Source: CAVOOW01 sp963697675 (lineage in GTDB: Bacteria > Actinomycetota > Actinomycetes > JACCUZ01). From it: a stretch of DNA of 64,000 nucleotides. Location: positions 248,001-312,000 of the forward strand of contig CAVOOW010000004.1 in the NCBI GenBank assembly GCA_963697675.1. Direction: 5' to 3'. The notes beneath the pieces are model-generated. The model had not been told where the DNA came from, ran no database searches, and worked only from the letters and a program-made list of their open reading frames with translations. Positions 8,801-17,180 of the stretch are shown here, one piece after another. Both the position numbers and the translations under genes were made by a program. Each line of letters begins with the position of its first letter. Positions within the stretch are counted from its first letter, which is position 1.

Positions 8801-9892
8801 CAAGGCGAGCCCCAGGACGAGCACCGCTCCGGCCTTGTTGGTGGTCCGGAATGCACCGGCCACGGCAACGTGGTCGAACAGCCATCTGAGTGCGCTGCCG
8901 AAGGCCGACGGGTCCTGAGGTGGGTGCACTCCGACCATGACCGGCACAGCAACCACGACGAGGGCCAGCGCGATCGCGCGGATGCGTCCGCGCGCGACGA
9001 TCGCACCCAGGAAGGCGAGCACCGGGAGGCTGAAGCTCGCGAGGACGACAACCCGGCTGGTGAGATAGGAGACAAACTGCGGCTGCCACGGCCCGCCCTG
9101 GTCCATGCCGTAGAGAGGCCAAAGACCGAGCCCCCGCAACACCTCGGCAGCCGAGGAGGGGTTCGCGATGCCGCTCAGCGTCTCCGAGTTTGCCACGACG
9201 GTCGCGCCGGCCCGTATCGCCAGTGCTGAAGGGACCAGCCAATACAACGAGACCAGCACGACCAGGGCAGCACACCTGGTCAGCACGACAGCCACCTGCC
9301 GTGCACCCACTTGACGTCGAACGAGCGCTGCTGATGCGACGGCGACGACGGCGATCAACTGCAGAAGTGGAACGACTCCGGCGTTTGCTCCGCTCATGGC
9401 TGCGAAAGTCAGTGCGAAGATCGCTGGCCACCGCCATGACCGTGGCTCGTCCAGCGCGCGCACCAAGGCGTAGCCCATCCACGGCAGGAAGGCGTACGGC
9501 AGCAAGATCGCCAACGTCGAGCCGGCCACGATGACGTAGGGATTGGCGACGTAGGCGACTGCCACTGCGGTCCGCCCGATGACGCCGCTCACGTCCTGGC
9601 GGGGCGGCGACAGCTGGCCGTACAGCCGCCGCGCCCCCATCGCGGCAACGGTCAGCAGGAGGAGCCGCCAGACCTTGAAGAGGACCTCGGGCGGAAGTCC
9701 GAGGTGGTCAAGGAGCGCAAGGAAGGCCGTGACAGGCGCCAGCCCGACGTTGAAGCTGGGGAAACCCAGAGTCGGCCCGGACTGCCAGGCCGAGAGAAAT
9801 CGCCCGGTCATCCGTCCTGGAGCAAGGTAGATCTCAGGCTTGATGTCCGTCGTGAACGTGCCCAGGCTGTTGAACACGACGACGCCGGCCAT
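5849..9892 (-). CDS. AftD-like alpha-(1->3)-arabinofuranosyltransferase family protein
   Basis: A giant membrane protein (1347 aa from the first ATG) with the AftD layout. The N-terminal GT-C domain has many membrane helices (to about residue 400), then a large extracytoplasmic part with two F5/8-type C (discoidin-like, carbohydrate-binding) domains at about residues 685-813 and 905-1030, and membrane helices close to the C-terminus (about 1225-1330). AftD adds branching arabinofuranose from decaprenyl-phospho-arabinose in mycobacteria; the product here is unknown. The TTDIKPE segment near residue 14 corresponds to the conserved acidic loop after helix 1. The ATG at 9892 cuts that first helix short: in-frame codons continue to an ATC at 9995-9997 behind a strong Shine-Dalgarno sequence (see the separate entry), which would add 35 residues. 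Confidence 0.85.
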   Translation of the reverse strand: MAGVVVFNSLGTFTTDIKPEIYLAPGRMTGRFLSAWQSGPTLGFPSFNVGLAPVTAFLALLDHLGLPPEVLFKVWRLLLLTVAAMGARRLYGQLSPPRQDVSGVIGRTAVAVAYVANPYVIVAGSTLAILLPYAFLPWMGYALVRALDEPRSWRWPAIFALTFAAMSGANAGVVPLLQLIAVVAVASAALVRRQVGARQVAVVLTRCAALVVLVSLYWLVPSALAIRAGATVVANSETLSGIANPSSAAEVLRGLGLWPLYGMDQGGPWQPQFVSYLTSRVVVLASFSLPVLAFLGAIVARGRIRAIALALVVVAVPVMVGVHPPQDPSAFGSALRWLFDHVAVAGAFRTTNKAGAVLVLGLALLVAEGAARVARQPMDTRVQAAIGALVALVVVVSTLPAFTGNLYTSAVEIPSYWKQAAKKLDAGPGNQRVWFLPGEVQSHYRWSDARPDDISNSLLERPALIRTVVPVTSAAGANLLAALDGGLNDATLPPGTLSAASRYLGVGDVLLRNDMVWEDVSGARPSVLQPEVNGDAGLQPIENFGEPGENTTSPTNPPDSFAESVLPPLQHYSVRQPSAITRAESLDGMLLVDGDGFALPNLVAAGLTTDQPAFRYLGDVSAAEFRRLLGPERTLVLSDTNRRRTALPDRLADGQGPLLSPSEDPGPSRTLFTPRDQTVLSVEGGGKVTATAVGSAFGTIAAAAPENAFDGDLRTSWQFGDFRNAPGESITLHLDQPKTLGEVSISQALLGPVHLDSVTVRAGDARRTVRLPDVGAATVDLGGVRASSLTVEATSIRGDGFNRVGLAEVSIPGFHVTRVARMPERLADLGASLDTAGRAMLARTPLDVVMSRAVGTAGTDGDDEERWLARDFRLPDDRSFDASAVVGISSQVRDSDLDRIAGYRGPVVAESSSRAFDSPDLRASQALDGDRGTAWIPSLDGQPQSLTVAAPAQRMNHVDIRQTGPGGRPASTYASRVRVEIDGRIVREVDVGPAVTRISFPETTASRLRLRILDVAGNPQTDFVRIAEIGFGAAHIASAAETPGCVAVAAIDGRPLMMRPQRPLHNAAPAPWVACGAAFGLPGGGHTVRPDGGWVVDRLNLLDSRTRSPVHAAAPEISVHDRRGPAYDITTANTNSPFILTLGEGFDSRWHAAVDGRDAGPPITVDGYATGWLLPRGAHRIEVRYGPQRWTDVALLVSLATVLLCLVLAARGRRRRSQAGAPPALVVHEPIARRRLPEGVGWALALIASYLLGGIWLGIPCAVLGLACMLLPRPPSGQTFLVCAAVLMASVPLVFLVSTAPMWGQVSASLIADHPYPHRLAACALLLLAIGVVRDEHLRSDKLGADD

Positions 9893-10002
9893 GACGAGCC
9901 ACAGGACCAGCAGGACGGCTCGTTCCGCATTCAGCCAGGGGGGACGAGCGAGGCCCGCGCTTTCAGTACGCGTAGCGTCGGCGGCGGCGACGGCGATGGC
10001 AG

Positions 10003-10012
10003 CTCCTCCCCC
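10003..10012 (-). promoter_or_regulatory. Strong ribosome binding site pointing to a non-ATG start of the AftD-like gene
   Basis: On the minus strand GGGGGAGGAG stands five bases before an ATC codon (9997-9995) that is in frame with the AftD-like gene. No ATG, GTG or TTG lies between the in-frame TAG near 10038 and the ATG at 9892. Starting at ATC restores a complete first membrane helix. Either ATC is a rare start or a base was miscalled. Confidence 0.5.
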
Positions 10013-10141
10013 TTCGGCTTGTCGGTTCCGCGAAGACTAACCGCGCAACTCACGCCCGATGCCGACCCTGCGGCCGCGTCGGCCAACTCGCCAGACCCAG
10101 CCAGAGATACTGGGGACCGTCATCCCAAGAAAGGACTCTCC

Positions 10142-11374
10142 ATGGCGGACACCGCCTCCGCTGCCGAGGCGCCCGTCGTCTCCATGGTGCGTTCGGGGAT
10201 GCTGCTCGGCACCGCGAATGTCGTCGCCACCGCCTGCGGCTACGGGGTCACGCTGGTCCTCTCGCGCTCTCTGGGCACCGAGGAGTTCGGCGCTCTGGGC
10301 GCGCTGCTCGCGGTCGGGCTGATCGGCACCATTCCGGCTGGTGCCTTGCAGGTCGTGTGTGCCAGGTGGACGGCACGGTCCTTCGGCGAGCCGTCCGGCA
10401 GGCGGGCGCAGATGGTGCTCGGCGCCGAGGTCGGCCTCGGCTTGTTCTTGATCTTGACGGCGCTGGCTCTGCCCATCGCCGCGCTTCTCCACCTGTCTGG
10501 CCCCCTACCCGTCGTCCTGCTGGGATCAACGCTGCTGACCATGTCGGTGGTCGGCGCGATGCAGGGTCACCTGCTCGGGTCTGAGCGGTTCGGCAGGCTC
10601 GCAGCAGCGAACATCGTGGTAGCCGTTGCGCGCCTTGCCGCGGGTGTCGCGGCGGCATTGCTCGGATTCGGCGTCGTCGGTGTCCTGACGCTCACCACCG
10701 CGGGCGGGTTTGTCGCACTGGCTGTCGTTGCGCTCCTGGCGAAGGTGCATCAGCGGGGCGGAGGAACGCAGGTCCGCGGGATGCACATCGCCGAACTGGG
10801 CCGGGCGATCACGGGCATGGCCGGACTGCTGGTGCTCAGCAATCTCGACGTCGTGCTCGCCCGCCACTTTCTCAGCCATCGGGACTCGGGGCTATATGCC
10901 CTCGCCTCCATCTTCACCAAGGCGGCGTTCTGGGGACCGCAGTTCTTGGCCCTTCTCGTGCTGCCGCGACTCAGCAGGAATGAGCGCAGACAGGCGCTTC
11001 TCCGGAAGGCGACGTGGGTAACTCTCGTCCTCGGCCTGGCCGTCACACTCTTGGCCGTGACCTTCGCTGAGCCCGTCATCCGGCTGACCGCTGGTCCGGC
11101 ATACATACCGGTGGCGTCGTGGGCCTGGGCATTCGCCCTGCTCGGAGTCGTCACCGCCTTGCTGCAACTGTTTCTCTACGCCGGACTGGCAACCGCAGCC
11201 AGGCGCATGAGTGTCTTGCTCTGGCTCGCGGCGGCAGTGGAGATCCTGGCGGTGACGCTCTTCTTCCACGGTTCGATCGCCCAGATCGTGGTTACCGGGC
11301 TGCTCACCGCGTCCGGACTGCTCTGTGTCGCGGTCTATCTCGAGCGCACGCACCAATACGGCAGCTCGATCTAG
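10142..11374 (+). CDS. Polysaccharide flippase, MOP/Wzx-like (lipopolysaccharide biosynthesis protein)
   Basis: A 410-residue protein made almost wholly of hydrophobic segments (about 12), with the MATE/MOP superfamily feel of Wzx/MurJ-type exporters: the start MVRSGMLLGTANVVATACGYG, then SLGTEEFGALGALLAVG, a pattern typical of polysaccharide exporters. It would flip a lipid-linked oligosaccharide outward, complementing the GT and AftD-like genes next door. The frame is open from 9704, but the ATG at 10142 with AAAGGA upstream is the real start. It is transcribed divergently from the AftD-like gene and followed two bases later by the acyltransferase, so the two form an operon. Confidence 0.85.
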   Translation: MADTASAAEAPVVSMVRSGMLLGTANVVATACGYGVTLVLSRSLGTEEFGALGALLAVGLIGTIPAGALQVVCARWTARSFGEPSGRRAQMVLGAEVGLGLFLILTALALPIAALLHLSGPLPVVLLGSTLLTMSVVGAMQGHLLGSERFGRLAAANIVVAVARLAAGVAAALLGFGVVGVLTLTTAGGFVALAVVALLAKVHQRGGGTQVRGMHIAELGRAITGMAGLLVLSNLDVVLARHFLSHRDSGLYALASIFTKAAFWGPQFLALLVLPRLSRNERRQALLRKATWVTLVLGLAVTLLAVTFAEPVIRLTAGPAYIPVASWAWAFALLGVVTALLQLFLYAGLATAARRMSVLLWLAAAVEILAVTLFFHGSIAQIVVTGLLTASGLLCVAVYLERTHQYGSSI

Positions 11375-11376
11375 CG

Positions 11377-13383
11377 ATGGTCGGTGACCCATGGCTTGAC
11401 CGACCGCGCCTCCGTGGCGATGAGCACCGCCAGAACCTTCCATACAACGCAGCCTTTGACGGGTTGCGCGCGTTCGCGGTGCTCGCGGTCATGCTTTATC
11501 ACGGCCAGGTGGCCATCTTCGGCGGTGGATTTCTCGGCGTCGACGTGTTCTTTGTCCTGTCGGGGTTTCTGATCACATCATTGCTCGCGCGGGAGTGGCT
11601 CACCTGGGGACGCATCGACATGCTCGGTTTCTGGGCCAGGCGGGCGCGCCGTCTCTTGCCCGCAGCCTGGCTCGTCCTGCTCGCGTGCGCCGCCTACGGT
11701 GTCTTCTTCGCCTCCGCAGACAGGCTCGCGCAGCTGCGCAGCGACGCCATTGCAACGTTCTTCTACGTCGTCAACTGGCACTTCATCACATCTGGCCAGT
11801 CGTACTTCGCTCAGTACGGCGAGCCGTCACCACTGCGCCACATGTGGTCGCTCGCGATCGAGGAACAGTTCTACTTCCTCTGGCCGATGGCCCTCACTCT
11901 GCTGCTACCCATGATCCTGCGCCGCCGCCGCATCGGCGTCGCCGTCATGGTGACGGCAGCGGTCCTCTCCGCCGTCCTGATGGCGCTGCTGTACGAACCG
12001 GGGGCGGACCCCTCACGTGTCTACTACGGGACTGATACCCGCGCCCAGGCACTGCTCGTCGGCGCCGGACTGGCCATCCTCCTGGACTTCACGGGCACTC
12101 GCCGGGACAGGGGTACGACCCACCTGCGGGTCTGCGCCTTCACCCTGCCGATCGGCGGGCTCACCGTCGCGGGTCCGGTTGCGCTGGTGGGTCTCCTGGT
12201 TGCCCTCAGCGTGAGCCGCGAGTCGTCGACGTGGCTCTACCGGGGAGGATTTCTTCTCGTCGCCCTTCTGTCTGCGACCGTGATCGCCGCGGCCGCGACA
12301 CGTGGGTCGCTCCTCGGTCGCCTGCTGTCACTTCGTCCTCTGCAAGCCGTCGGGCTGATCAGCTACGGCCTCTACCTGTGGCACTGGCCGGTTGATGTCG
12401 TGCTCACGACGGATCGAACCGGACTGTCAGGCGCGGCGCTGCTGACTGTCCAGTTTGCCGTCACGTTCGCGCTGGCAATCGCGTCGTACATCTTCGTGGA
12501 GCGGCCGATCAGGGCCGGCGCACTCCTGCGACGGGGGCCGAGGGTTCGGCTCATCGCGGTCGCGACGTCCGCGGCCGCCGTCCTCGCAGTGACCGTTGCT
12601 GCGACCGCTGGCGCATCTCCGATACCGAGTTCGCCGGACGGCTCAGGCAGCACTCGCGTTGTCGCCGGGATCGACGGGGCGGAACACATCCTGGTCGCCG
12701 GCGACTCCGTGGCCTGGTCCCTCGCGTACCCATTCGACCAGAAGGCACATCCGGAGGTAGCCGTCTCCAGCACCACCATCTTCGGGTGTGGCGTCGGTGT
12801 CCAGCAGATCGTCGTCGACGACGTCGTGACCCAGCGTCAGGATCAGTGCGACACGTGGCCCGACACCTGGCGCAAGGCAGTCGAGGACGTCAAGCCAGAC
12901 GTCTCGGTCCTCGTCGTCAGCGCGTGGGACATCTACGACCATGAGGTGGACGGTCAGCACCTGACGGTGGGGTCCAGCGCCTATTCGGACTACCTTCTCG
13001 GCCGGCTTGGCCGAGCCGTGGACACCCTGGGTGCCGGTGGGCGCCCGGTTGTCGTCGTGAACAGCGGTTGCTATGACCAGGAGAGCTTCTCGATCCAGGG
13101 TGTTGATCTGGCCCCCGACCGCAACAACCCTTCGAGAGCACAGGCAGTCAACGCGGTCGTACGCCGACTTGCCGCCCTGCGGCCGGCTCAGGTTTCTGTC
13201 GCCGACCTGTTTTCTCTCACCTGCAGGAACGGCCACTACAGCCGATCGCTGTCCGGCACTGAGCTGCGCAGTGACGGGGTGCACTTCACGACCGACGGTG
13301 CCCGCGAAGTCTGGGACTGGCTGCTGCCGCAGCTAAGGACTCGCGTCCGCGAGTCGAGTGACCAGCGCCTGACCAGTCGGTAG
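11377..13383 (+). CDS. Acyltransferase 3 (OafA/YrhL type) with C-terminal SGNH domain
   Basis: A 668-residue two-part protein. Residues from about 25 to 400 form the acyltransferase-3 membrane domain: DGLRAFAVLAVMLYH contains the conserved His, FFVLSGFLIT and RRARRLLPA are diagnostic, and HMWSLAIEEQFYFLWP is the second family motif. The C-terminal extracytoplasmic part has an SGNH hydrolase-like nucleophile segment (ILVAGDSVAWSL) and a distal SDGVHFTTDGA Asp/His block. Such proteins O-acetylate extracellular polysaccharides. The ATG at 11377 follows the flippase stop directly. Its last 51 bp overlap the 3' end of the convergent TylF-type gene. Confidence 0.9.
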   Translation: MVGDPWLDRPRLRGDEHRQNLPYNAAFDGLRAFAVLAVMLYHGQVAIFGGGFLGVDVFFVLSGFLITSLLAREWLTWGRIDMLGFWARRARRLLPAAWLVLLACAAYGVFFASADRLAQLRSDAIATFFYVVNWHFITSGQSYFAQYGEPSPLRHMWSLAIEEQFYFLWPMALTLLLPMILRRRRIGVAVMVTAAVLSAVLMALLYEPGADPSRVYYGTDTRAQALLVGAGLAILLDFTGTRRDRGTTHLRVCAFTLPIGGLTVAGPVALVGLLVALSVSRESSTWLYRGGFLLVALLSATVIAAAATRGSLLGRLLSLRPLQAVGLISYGLYLWHWPVDVVLTTDRTGLSGAALLTVQFAVTFALAIASYIFVERPIRAGALLRRGPRVRLIAVATSAAAVLAVTVAATAGASPIPSSPDGSGSTRVVAGIDGAEHILVAGDSVAWSLAYPFDQKAHPEVAVSSTTIFGCGVGVQQIVVDDVVTQRQDQCDTWPDTWRKAVEDVKPDVSVLVVSAWDIYDHEVDGQHLTVGSSAYSDYLLGRLGRAVDTLGAGGRPVVVVNSGCYDQESFSIQGVDLAPDRNNPSRAQAVNAVVRRLAALRPAQVSVADLFSLTCRNGHYSRSLSGTELRSDGVHFTTDGAREVWDWLLPQLRTRVRESSDQRLTSR

Positions 13384-14055
13384 GTAGATGGGCACTTCTG
13401 GCCGGTCGCGAAAGAACTCGTCCACAGCTTCTCGGGCACCGGCAGTCGACGACCAGCCGTAGTCGTCGAACACCATGACCCCGCCAGTGACCAGTCGCGG
13501 GTAGAAGAACTCCGCGCAGTCAAGCACGGAGCGGTAGAGATCCACATCGACGTGTACGAAGCGAAAGGCCGTGTCACCGAGGCCCTCGGCTGTCATCGGA
13601 AACAGCCCGGCATGCAGCACTGCGTTCTCAGAGCCTTCGAGCAGCTGACGAACTGCCCGCTCCGTCGTGTCCCGGAAGTCGCCGGCCTCATGGAGATCCT
13701 TCTCAGGGTCCGCCGGTGGCATGCCGTCGAACGTGTCGAACAGGTGGACCGTGCTGATGCCCGCGAACACCCGTGAGAGCAGAAGTGCGGTGCCGCCTCG
13801 GTAGACACCGACCTCGGCCGCGGCTCCGATCAGGCTGAACGTGCCCAACGCAGCCCGATACAAGACATAGCAAGCAGGGTCGTGCACAAGTGTCCGAGCC
13901 GGGACGCCGGACATCTTTTCGGTGAAGTCGTCGTCGGTCTCCCAGATGTGGATCGGGTTGGGCTTTCCGTCAATCGACCTTTGAACGATCCAGCCGCGCT
14001 TCGCGAGGAACGAGCTGACGCGCTTGGCGTGGAGAGGATGGATTCCAGGGCTCAC
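13333..14055 (-). CDS. TylF/MycF-family O-methyltransferase
   Basis: A 240-residue SAM-dependent methyltransferase of the macrocin O-methyltransferase family. The SAM loop is AAEVGVYRGGTALLLSRVF near residue 80, the following strand carries FDTFDGMPPAD, and the metal/substrate block FVHVDVDLYRSVLDCAEFFY and MVFDDYG supplies the acidic residues that bind Mg in TylF and MycF. These enzymes methylate sugar hydroxyls. In this setting the sugar is likely part of the envelope glycan, not of an antibiotic, since no polyketide genes are near. The coding end overlaps the acyltransferase end. Confidence 0.85.
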   Translation of the reverse strand: MSPGIHPLHAKRVSSFLAKRGWIVQRSIDGKPNPIHIWETDDDFTEKMSGVPARTLVHDPACYVLYRAALGTFSLIGAAAEVGVYRGGTALLLSRVFAGISTVHLFDTFDGMPPADPEKDLHEAGDFRDTTERAVRQLLEGSENAVLHAGLFPMTAEGLGDTAFRFVHVDVDLYRSVLDCAEFFYPRLVTGGVMVFDDYGWSSTAGAREAVDEFFRDRPEVPIYLPTGQALVTRLADASP

Positions 14056-14107
14056 GGACAGTCCCTCGACGCCGGGCTGTGTCCGACGGACGCGACGGCG
14101 CCGAGCA

Positions 14108-14443
14108 TCATTCTGTCGGCCGCGCGTGTTCCACTCTGCGGGAGGCGCCGTACGTCAATACTCCACCTGCCCCGACGATGACAGCGGCCACAACGAGTGA
14201 TCCGGCCTGCATCTGGCGACGCTGGTTGATCTTGCCGCAGACTTTCTTCTGAAACGGATCAGTTGGCGGGTTCGCCGCCGACGAGCATCCGAACGGAATT
14301 CCTTCTTTGGTCGGCTTCTCCAGCGGAGACCAGAACAGGTACGCCGCCGCGAGGAGCAAGAGCAACGCGACCGTGATGCAGATCCTTGCCCCCGTGCTCA
14401 CGACGAGGACGGTTCGCGACTGGGTCGATGGCTGCTGCTCCAT
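14108..14443 (-). CDS. Small two-helix membrane protein, unknown function
   Basis: A 111-residue protein with two hydrophobic segments: ICITVALLLLLAAAYLFW (about residues 21-38) and SLVVAAVIVGAGGVLTYGA (about 83-101). The loop between has two cysteines (GCSS and KKVCG) that could form a disulfide if extracytoplasmic. No family was recognised. The ATG at 14443 is chosen. It lies 28 bp downstream of the methyltransferase at 14472 on the same strand and 52 bp upstream of the TylF-like gene, so it is likely co-transcribed with both. Confidence 0.65.
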   Translation of the reverse strand: MEQQPSTQSRTVLVVSTGARICITVALLLLLAAAYLFWSPLEKPTKEGIPFGCSSAANPPTDPFQKKVCGKINQRRQMQAGSLVVAAVIVGAGGVLTYGASRRVEHARPTE

Positions 14444-14471
14444 GACGGCGGAGCCTAGCCGGACAGCCTGA

Positions 14472-15305
14472 TCAGCGCTCCGCGCCCACCGAGCGGGACC
14501 GTCGGGGAACCAAGCGCTTCGCGAGAGGCACGAGTTGCGGGAACCGGTGCAGGGCCCGCCAGACCAGCGACGTCGCCGGACCTCGAACGCGCACCTGGAA
14601 GTGCCGTCGGAGCTGGACCGAAGACGAGAGCGGCTGAACGGCTCCGACCCGCCGAAACCGCAGCACCAGCAATCCGTTGGCCCACACCGGATCATCTTGC
14701 TGAGTGGCCTGCAGGTCGAGCAGCACCTCCCAACCAGCGTGGCCGGCCATGTAGCGGTCCGTTGCCTGCCGGACCATCGGCCATGAGGCATCGTCCACGA
14801 GCACGAGTGCCTCGTCGGCGAGCAAGGGCTCCACGACCGCGAGTGCCAGCCAATGAGCGAGCCCAGTGTGGGCTCCGTCGTAGAAGTACACACCGATCTT
14901 CTTGTCGAGCAACCCGGGCCGGCACAGGACATCGAAGCAGTCACCGTCGATCAACTGCAGAGCACGCCCTGCGCCTCGCTGCTCGACGTGCATGAGCAGC
15001 TCGGATCGAGCCTCCTGGCCCAACATGCCGAACTCCAGGAAGTTCTCGATCGCCACGAAGTCCCGGTTCGGAGCGTCGAGCATTGCGGCGCAGATCGAGC
15101 GTCCCTTGAATGCACCGACCTCGAGGTAGACCTCATCCAGCGGCAGCAAACGCGCAGCAGTGGCGAGGACCGCAAGCTCTGATGGGGTGGTGAACCCTGG
15201 GACTTCCCGAGCAAGGTCGGTCAGTCGACCGTCGGCCGGGACGCCGTTGCTGACGTCGCCGATGAAGGCACCCTCCAGGGCAAGGAGGAATTCGTCGATG
15301 TTCAT
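14472..15305 (-). CDS. Class I SAM-dependent methyltransferase
   Basis: A 277-residue protein with a Rossmann-type SAM-binding core: EVYLEVGAFKGRSICAAML (motif I, near residue 60), FVAIENFLEFG, then FYDGAHTGLAHWLALAVVEP and EALVLVDDASW. The YDGAHT and DDASW blocks resemble the class that includes TylF and cephalosporin hydroxylase-type proteins (Methyltransf_24). The C-terminus is basic. The start is set at the ATG at 15305 (MNIDEFLLALEGAF), since a longer frame to 15347 would overlap the preceding hydrolase gene. Likely acts on a sugar of the neighbouring pathway; the substrate is not visible. Confidence 0.8.
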   Translation of the reverse strand: MNIDEFLLALEGAFIGDVSNGVPADGRLTDLAREVPGFTTPSELAVLATAARLLPLDEVYLEVGAFKGRSICAAMLDAPNRDFVAIENFLEFGMLGQEARSELLMHVEQRGAGRALQLIDGDCFDVLCRPGLLDKKIGVYFYDGAHTGLAHWLALAVVEPLLADEALVLVDDASWPMVRQATDRYMAGHAGWEVLLDLQATQQDDPVWANGLLVLRFRRVGAVQPLSSSVQLRRHFQVRVRGPATSLVWRALHRFPQLVPLAKRLVPRRSRSVGAER

Positions 15306-15322
15306 CGTCTCGCGGTCACTGG

Positions 15323-16771
15323 CTAGGAAGCACCCTCGGCCGGCCACGGACCCGGGTTGAACGCTGTCGACACGGACGTGTCACCCGGGAACGCTGCTTC
15401 GACGGAGTTCGCGCCCGGCACCACGCCGTCGTGGACCCAGTCGTCAAGGAGCTCGATGACGCCCAGCCGTTGTTCGTTCGTGAAGTTGCAGTGACCCGCC
15501 CCGTAGGGAGCGCCGGTGTCGGGTGAGTACGTCGTCGGCGGCATCGTGTAGAGCTGCACCAGGTCGGCGGTCCGTGTCTTCGACGCGTTCACGCGTGAGG
15601 CGAACACAGTCTCGTTCTGCACGAGCACCAGCGGGTCAGCCGCCGTGTGCATGGTGACCGTCGGGTCCTTGATGTTCCCGGTGGGGTTGCCGAGCTTGTC
15701 CGCCTTGGCCCTTGCAGCGGGATCGGCCGCCACCCGCGTGCCGTCCTTCAGCAGCGTGAGCAGCTTGTCAGACGAGCCAGGAGACACGGTTTCGATGAGC
15801 GAGCGCTCACTCTCGGACAACCGCGCCGAGTAGTCGGCCTCGACGTTGGTCGAGGGGTTGCCACCCACGCGCTGCTCGATCTCGTAGCGACCGAAGGTGC
15901 CGTAGCCGAGGGCGGTGAGGATCGACTCGGCCCGGGCGCGCACGCCGGACTCGATCGTCGAACCGTCGTAGGTCTTCGTCTGTGCCGGTGCGTCGGCCAT
16001 CGCTGCGACCATCAGGATCTTGGGAACGCCGTTCGTGACGTCAGCCCCGGCGGCCGTGATGGCCTTGTAAGCGCCCTCCCAGTTGGCGTTGGCCTCGTCG
16101 TTGCTGGCGAAGCCGGTCAGCTTGAGCTCGGGATCGATCAGTGTCTTCACGGCGTACGCGACGTCCAGCGCGATGTCGAGGTTGAGGTTCGTGCCGCCGA
16201 GCACGCCGCACAGCGGCGCGGCACCGGACACCCATTCCGGATGCTTCTCGGCCAGCGTCTCGGTGATCAGCCCGCCGAGGGAGTCGCCCCACACATAGAC
16301 GCGGTCCGGCTTGCCGACCTCGTCGACGAAGAACGTGTGCAGCGCCTCGTCGGCAGCGATGGCGTCGAGTACGTCCCAGCCGTTGGTCTTGAACGCCGAC
16401 GCTGCGAGCGCATAACCCTCGTCGAGCAGCTTCGCCGCGACCTCGGCGCCGCCCGCGGGCACCGCACTGTGGTCGACCGGGGCGAAGTCAGGCGGGGCCG
16501 GCTCGGCGGGGCGGTAGCCGTGGTTGTAGATCAGCAGGGTGCCGTTCCACTTCTTCGGCAGCTGGATCTCGTACGCGGCACCGGTCATCTGGCCCGTGCA
16601 CTTCACGGTGTCACAGCCGTTGAACGGCACGTCCGTGCGCGTGGACTGCTCCTGCTCGGCGGTCGCCAAGGCCTCGTCCTGACCACCGCAGCCCGCCAGC
16701 GCGGGCGCGGCGAGCAGCCCGGCGATGCCGAGGAGGGACAGGGCGCGGCGGCGTTTCGCTGTGCTGTTCAC
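15323..16771 (-). CDS. Secreted lipoprotein of the alpha/beta hydrolase fold
   Basis: A 482-residue exported protein. The N-terminus has basic residues, a hydrophobic stretch and a lipobox (ALAGC, lipidated Cys28), so it should be anchored at the outer face of the membrane. The mature part contains GTLLIYNHGYRP, the nucleophile elbow VWGDSLGGLITETLA (Ser about residue 170) and a late DPLVLVQNE and GHCNFT block supplying the likely Asp and His. This is the pattern of serine esterases and peptidases; the substrate is unknown. It follows the polysaccharide genes and may edit acyl groups, but that is only context. Confidence 0.8.
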   Translation of the reverse strand: MNSTAKRRRALSLLGIAGLLAAPALAGCGGQDEALATAEQEQSTRTDVPFNGCDTVKCTGQMTGAAYEIQLPKKWNGTLLIYNHGYRPAEPAPPDFAPVDHSAVPAGGAEVAAKLLDEGYALAASAFKTNGWDVLDAIAADEALHTFFVDEVGKPDRVYVWGDSLGGLITETLAEKHPEWVSGAAPLCGVLGGTNLNLDIALDVAYAVKTLIDPELKLTGFASNDEANANWEGAYKAITAAGADVTNGVPKILMVAAMADAPAQTKTYDGSTIESGVRARAESILTALGYGTFGRYEIEQRVGGNPSTNVEADYSARLSESERSLIETVSPGSSDKLLTLLKDGTRVAADPAARAKADKLGNPTGNIKDPTVTMHTAADPLVLVQNETVFASRVNASKTRTADLVQLYTMPPTTYSPDTGAPYGAGHCNFTNEQRLGVIELLDDWVHDGVVPGANSVEAAFPGDTSVSTAFNPGPWPAEGAS

Positions 16772-16831
16772 GGGCCGGAGTCTGTCACGCCGGGGCCTCC
16801 CGTGCGGAGCGTTGCGCCGCGCGTCGCGGCC

Positions 16832-17180
16832 TCAGGGTGTCGGCGTGGGTGACGGGACCTCCGACGACATGGCGGTCGGGGTCGGGGAAGGCGTCGCGCA
16901 CGGGTCCGTCGGGGTGGGGGAAGGCGTGGCCGTCGGGTCGTCCGTCGGTGTCGGTGTCGGCGTCGGCGTCGGGCTCGGGCTGCCCGTGGGGGTCTCGGAG
17001 CCGGTCGGGGTCGGTGTCGGCGTGGGGCAGCCGGTCTCGGTCGGCGTGCTGGTCGGTGTCGGCGTAGGACTGGGCGTCTCGGTCGCGGGCACGCTGGTCG
17101 CGGGGCTGGACGTCGGCGTCACCGACGAGCTGGGCGTCGGGGTGAGGGTCGGCGTTGACCTCGGTGTCGATGTCGGGCGT
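16832..17180 (-). repeat. Low-complexity Thr/Pro-coding tract
   Basis: About 350 bp of degenerate short tandem repeats. On the minus strand one frame reads as runs of TPTPTP, SPTPT and related pairs and ends at a stop at 16832. This is a typical Pro/Thr-rich cell-wall-spanning tail. It lies in a different frame from the transglycosylase catalytic domain just upstream, so it is probably that protein's C-terminal tail displaced by an indel near 17180-17215. Confidence 0.6.

Noticed and set aside
13333..15305. Antibiotic (macrolide) tailoring cluster suggested by the TylF-like methyltransferase
   Set aside because: No polyketide, NRPS or deoxysugar genes are present. The neighbours are envelope glycan genes, so sugar methylation of a polysaccharide is more likely.
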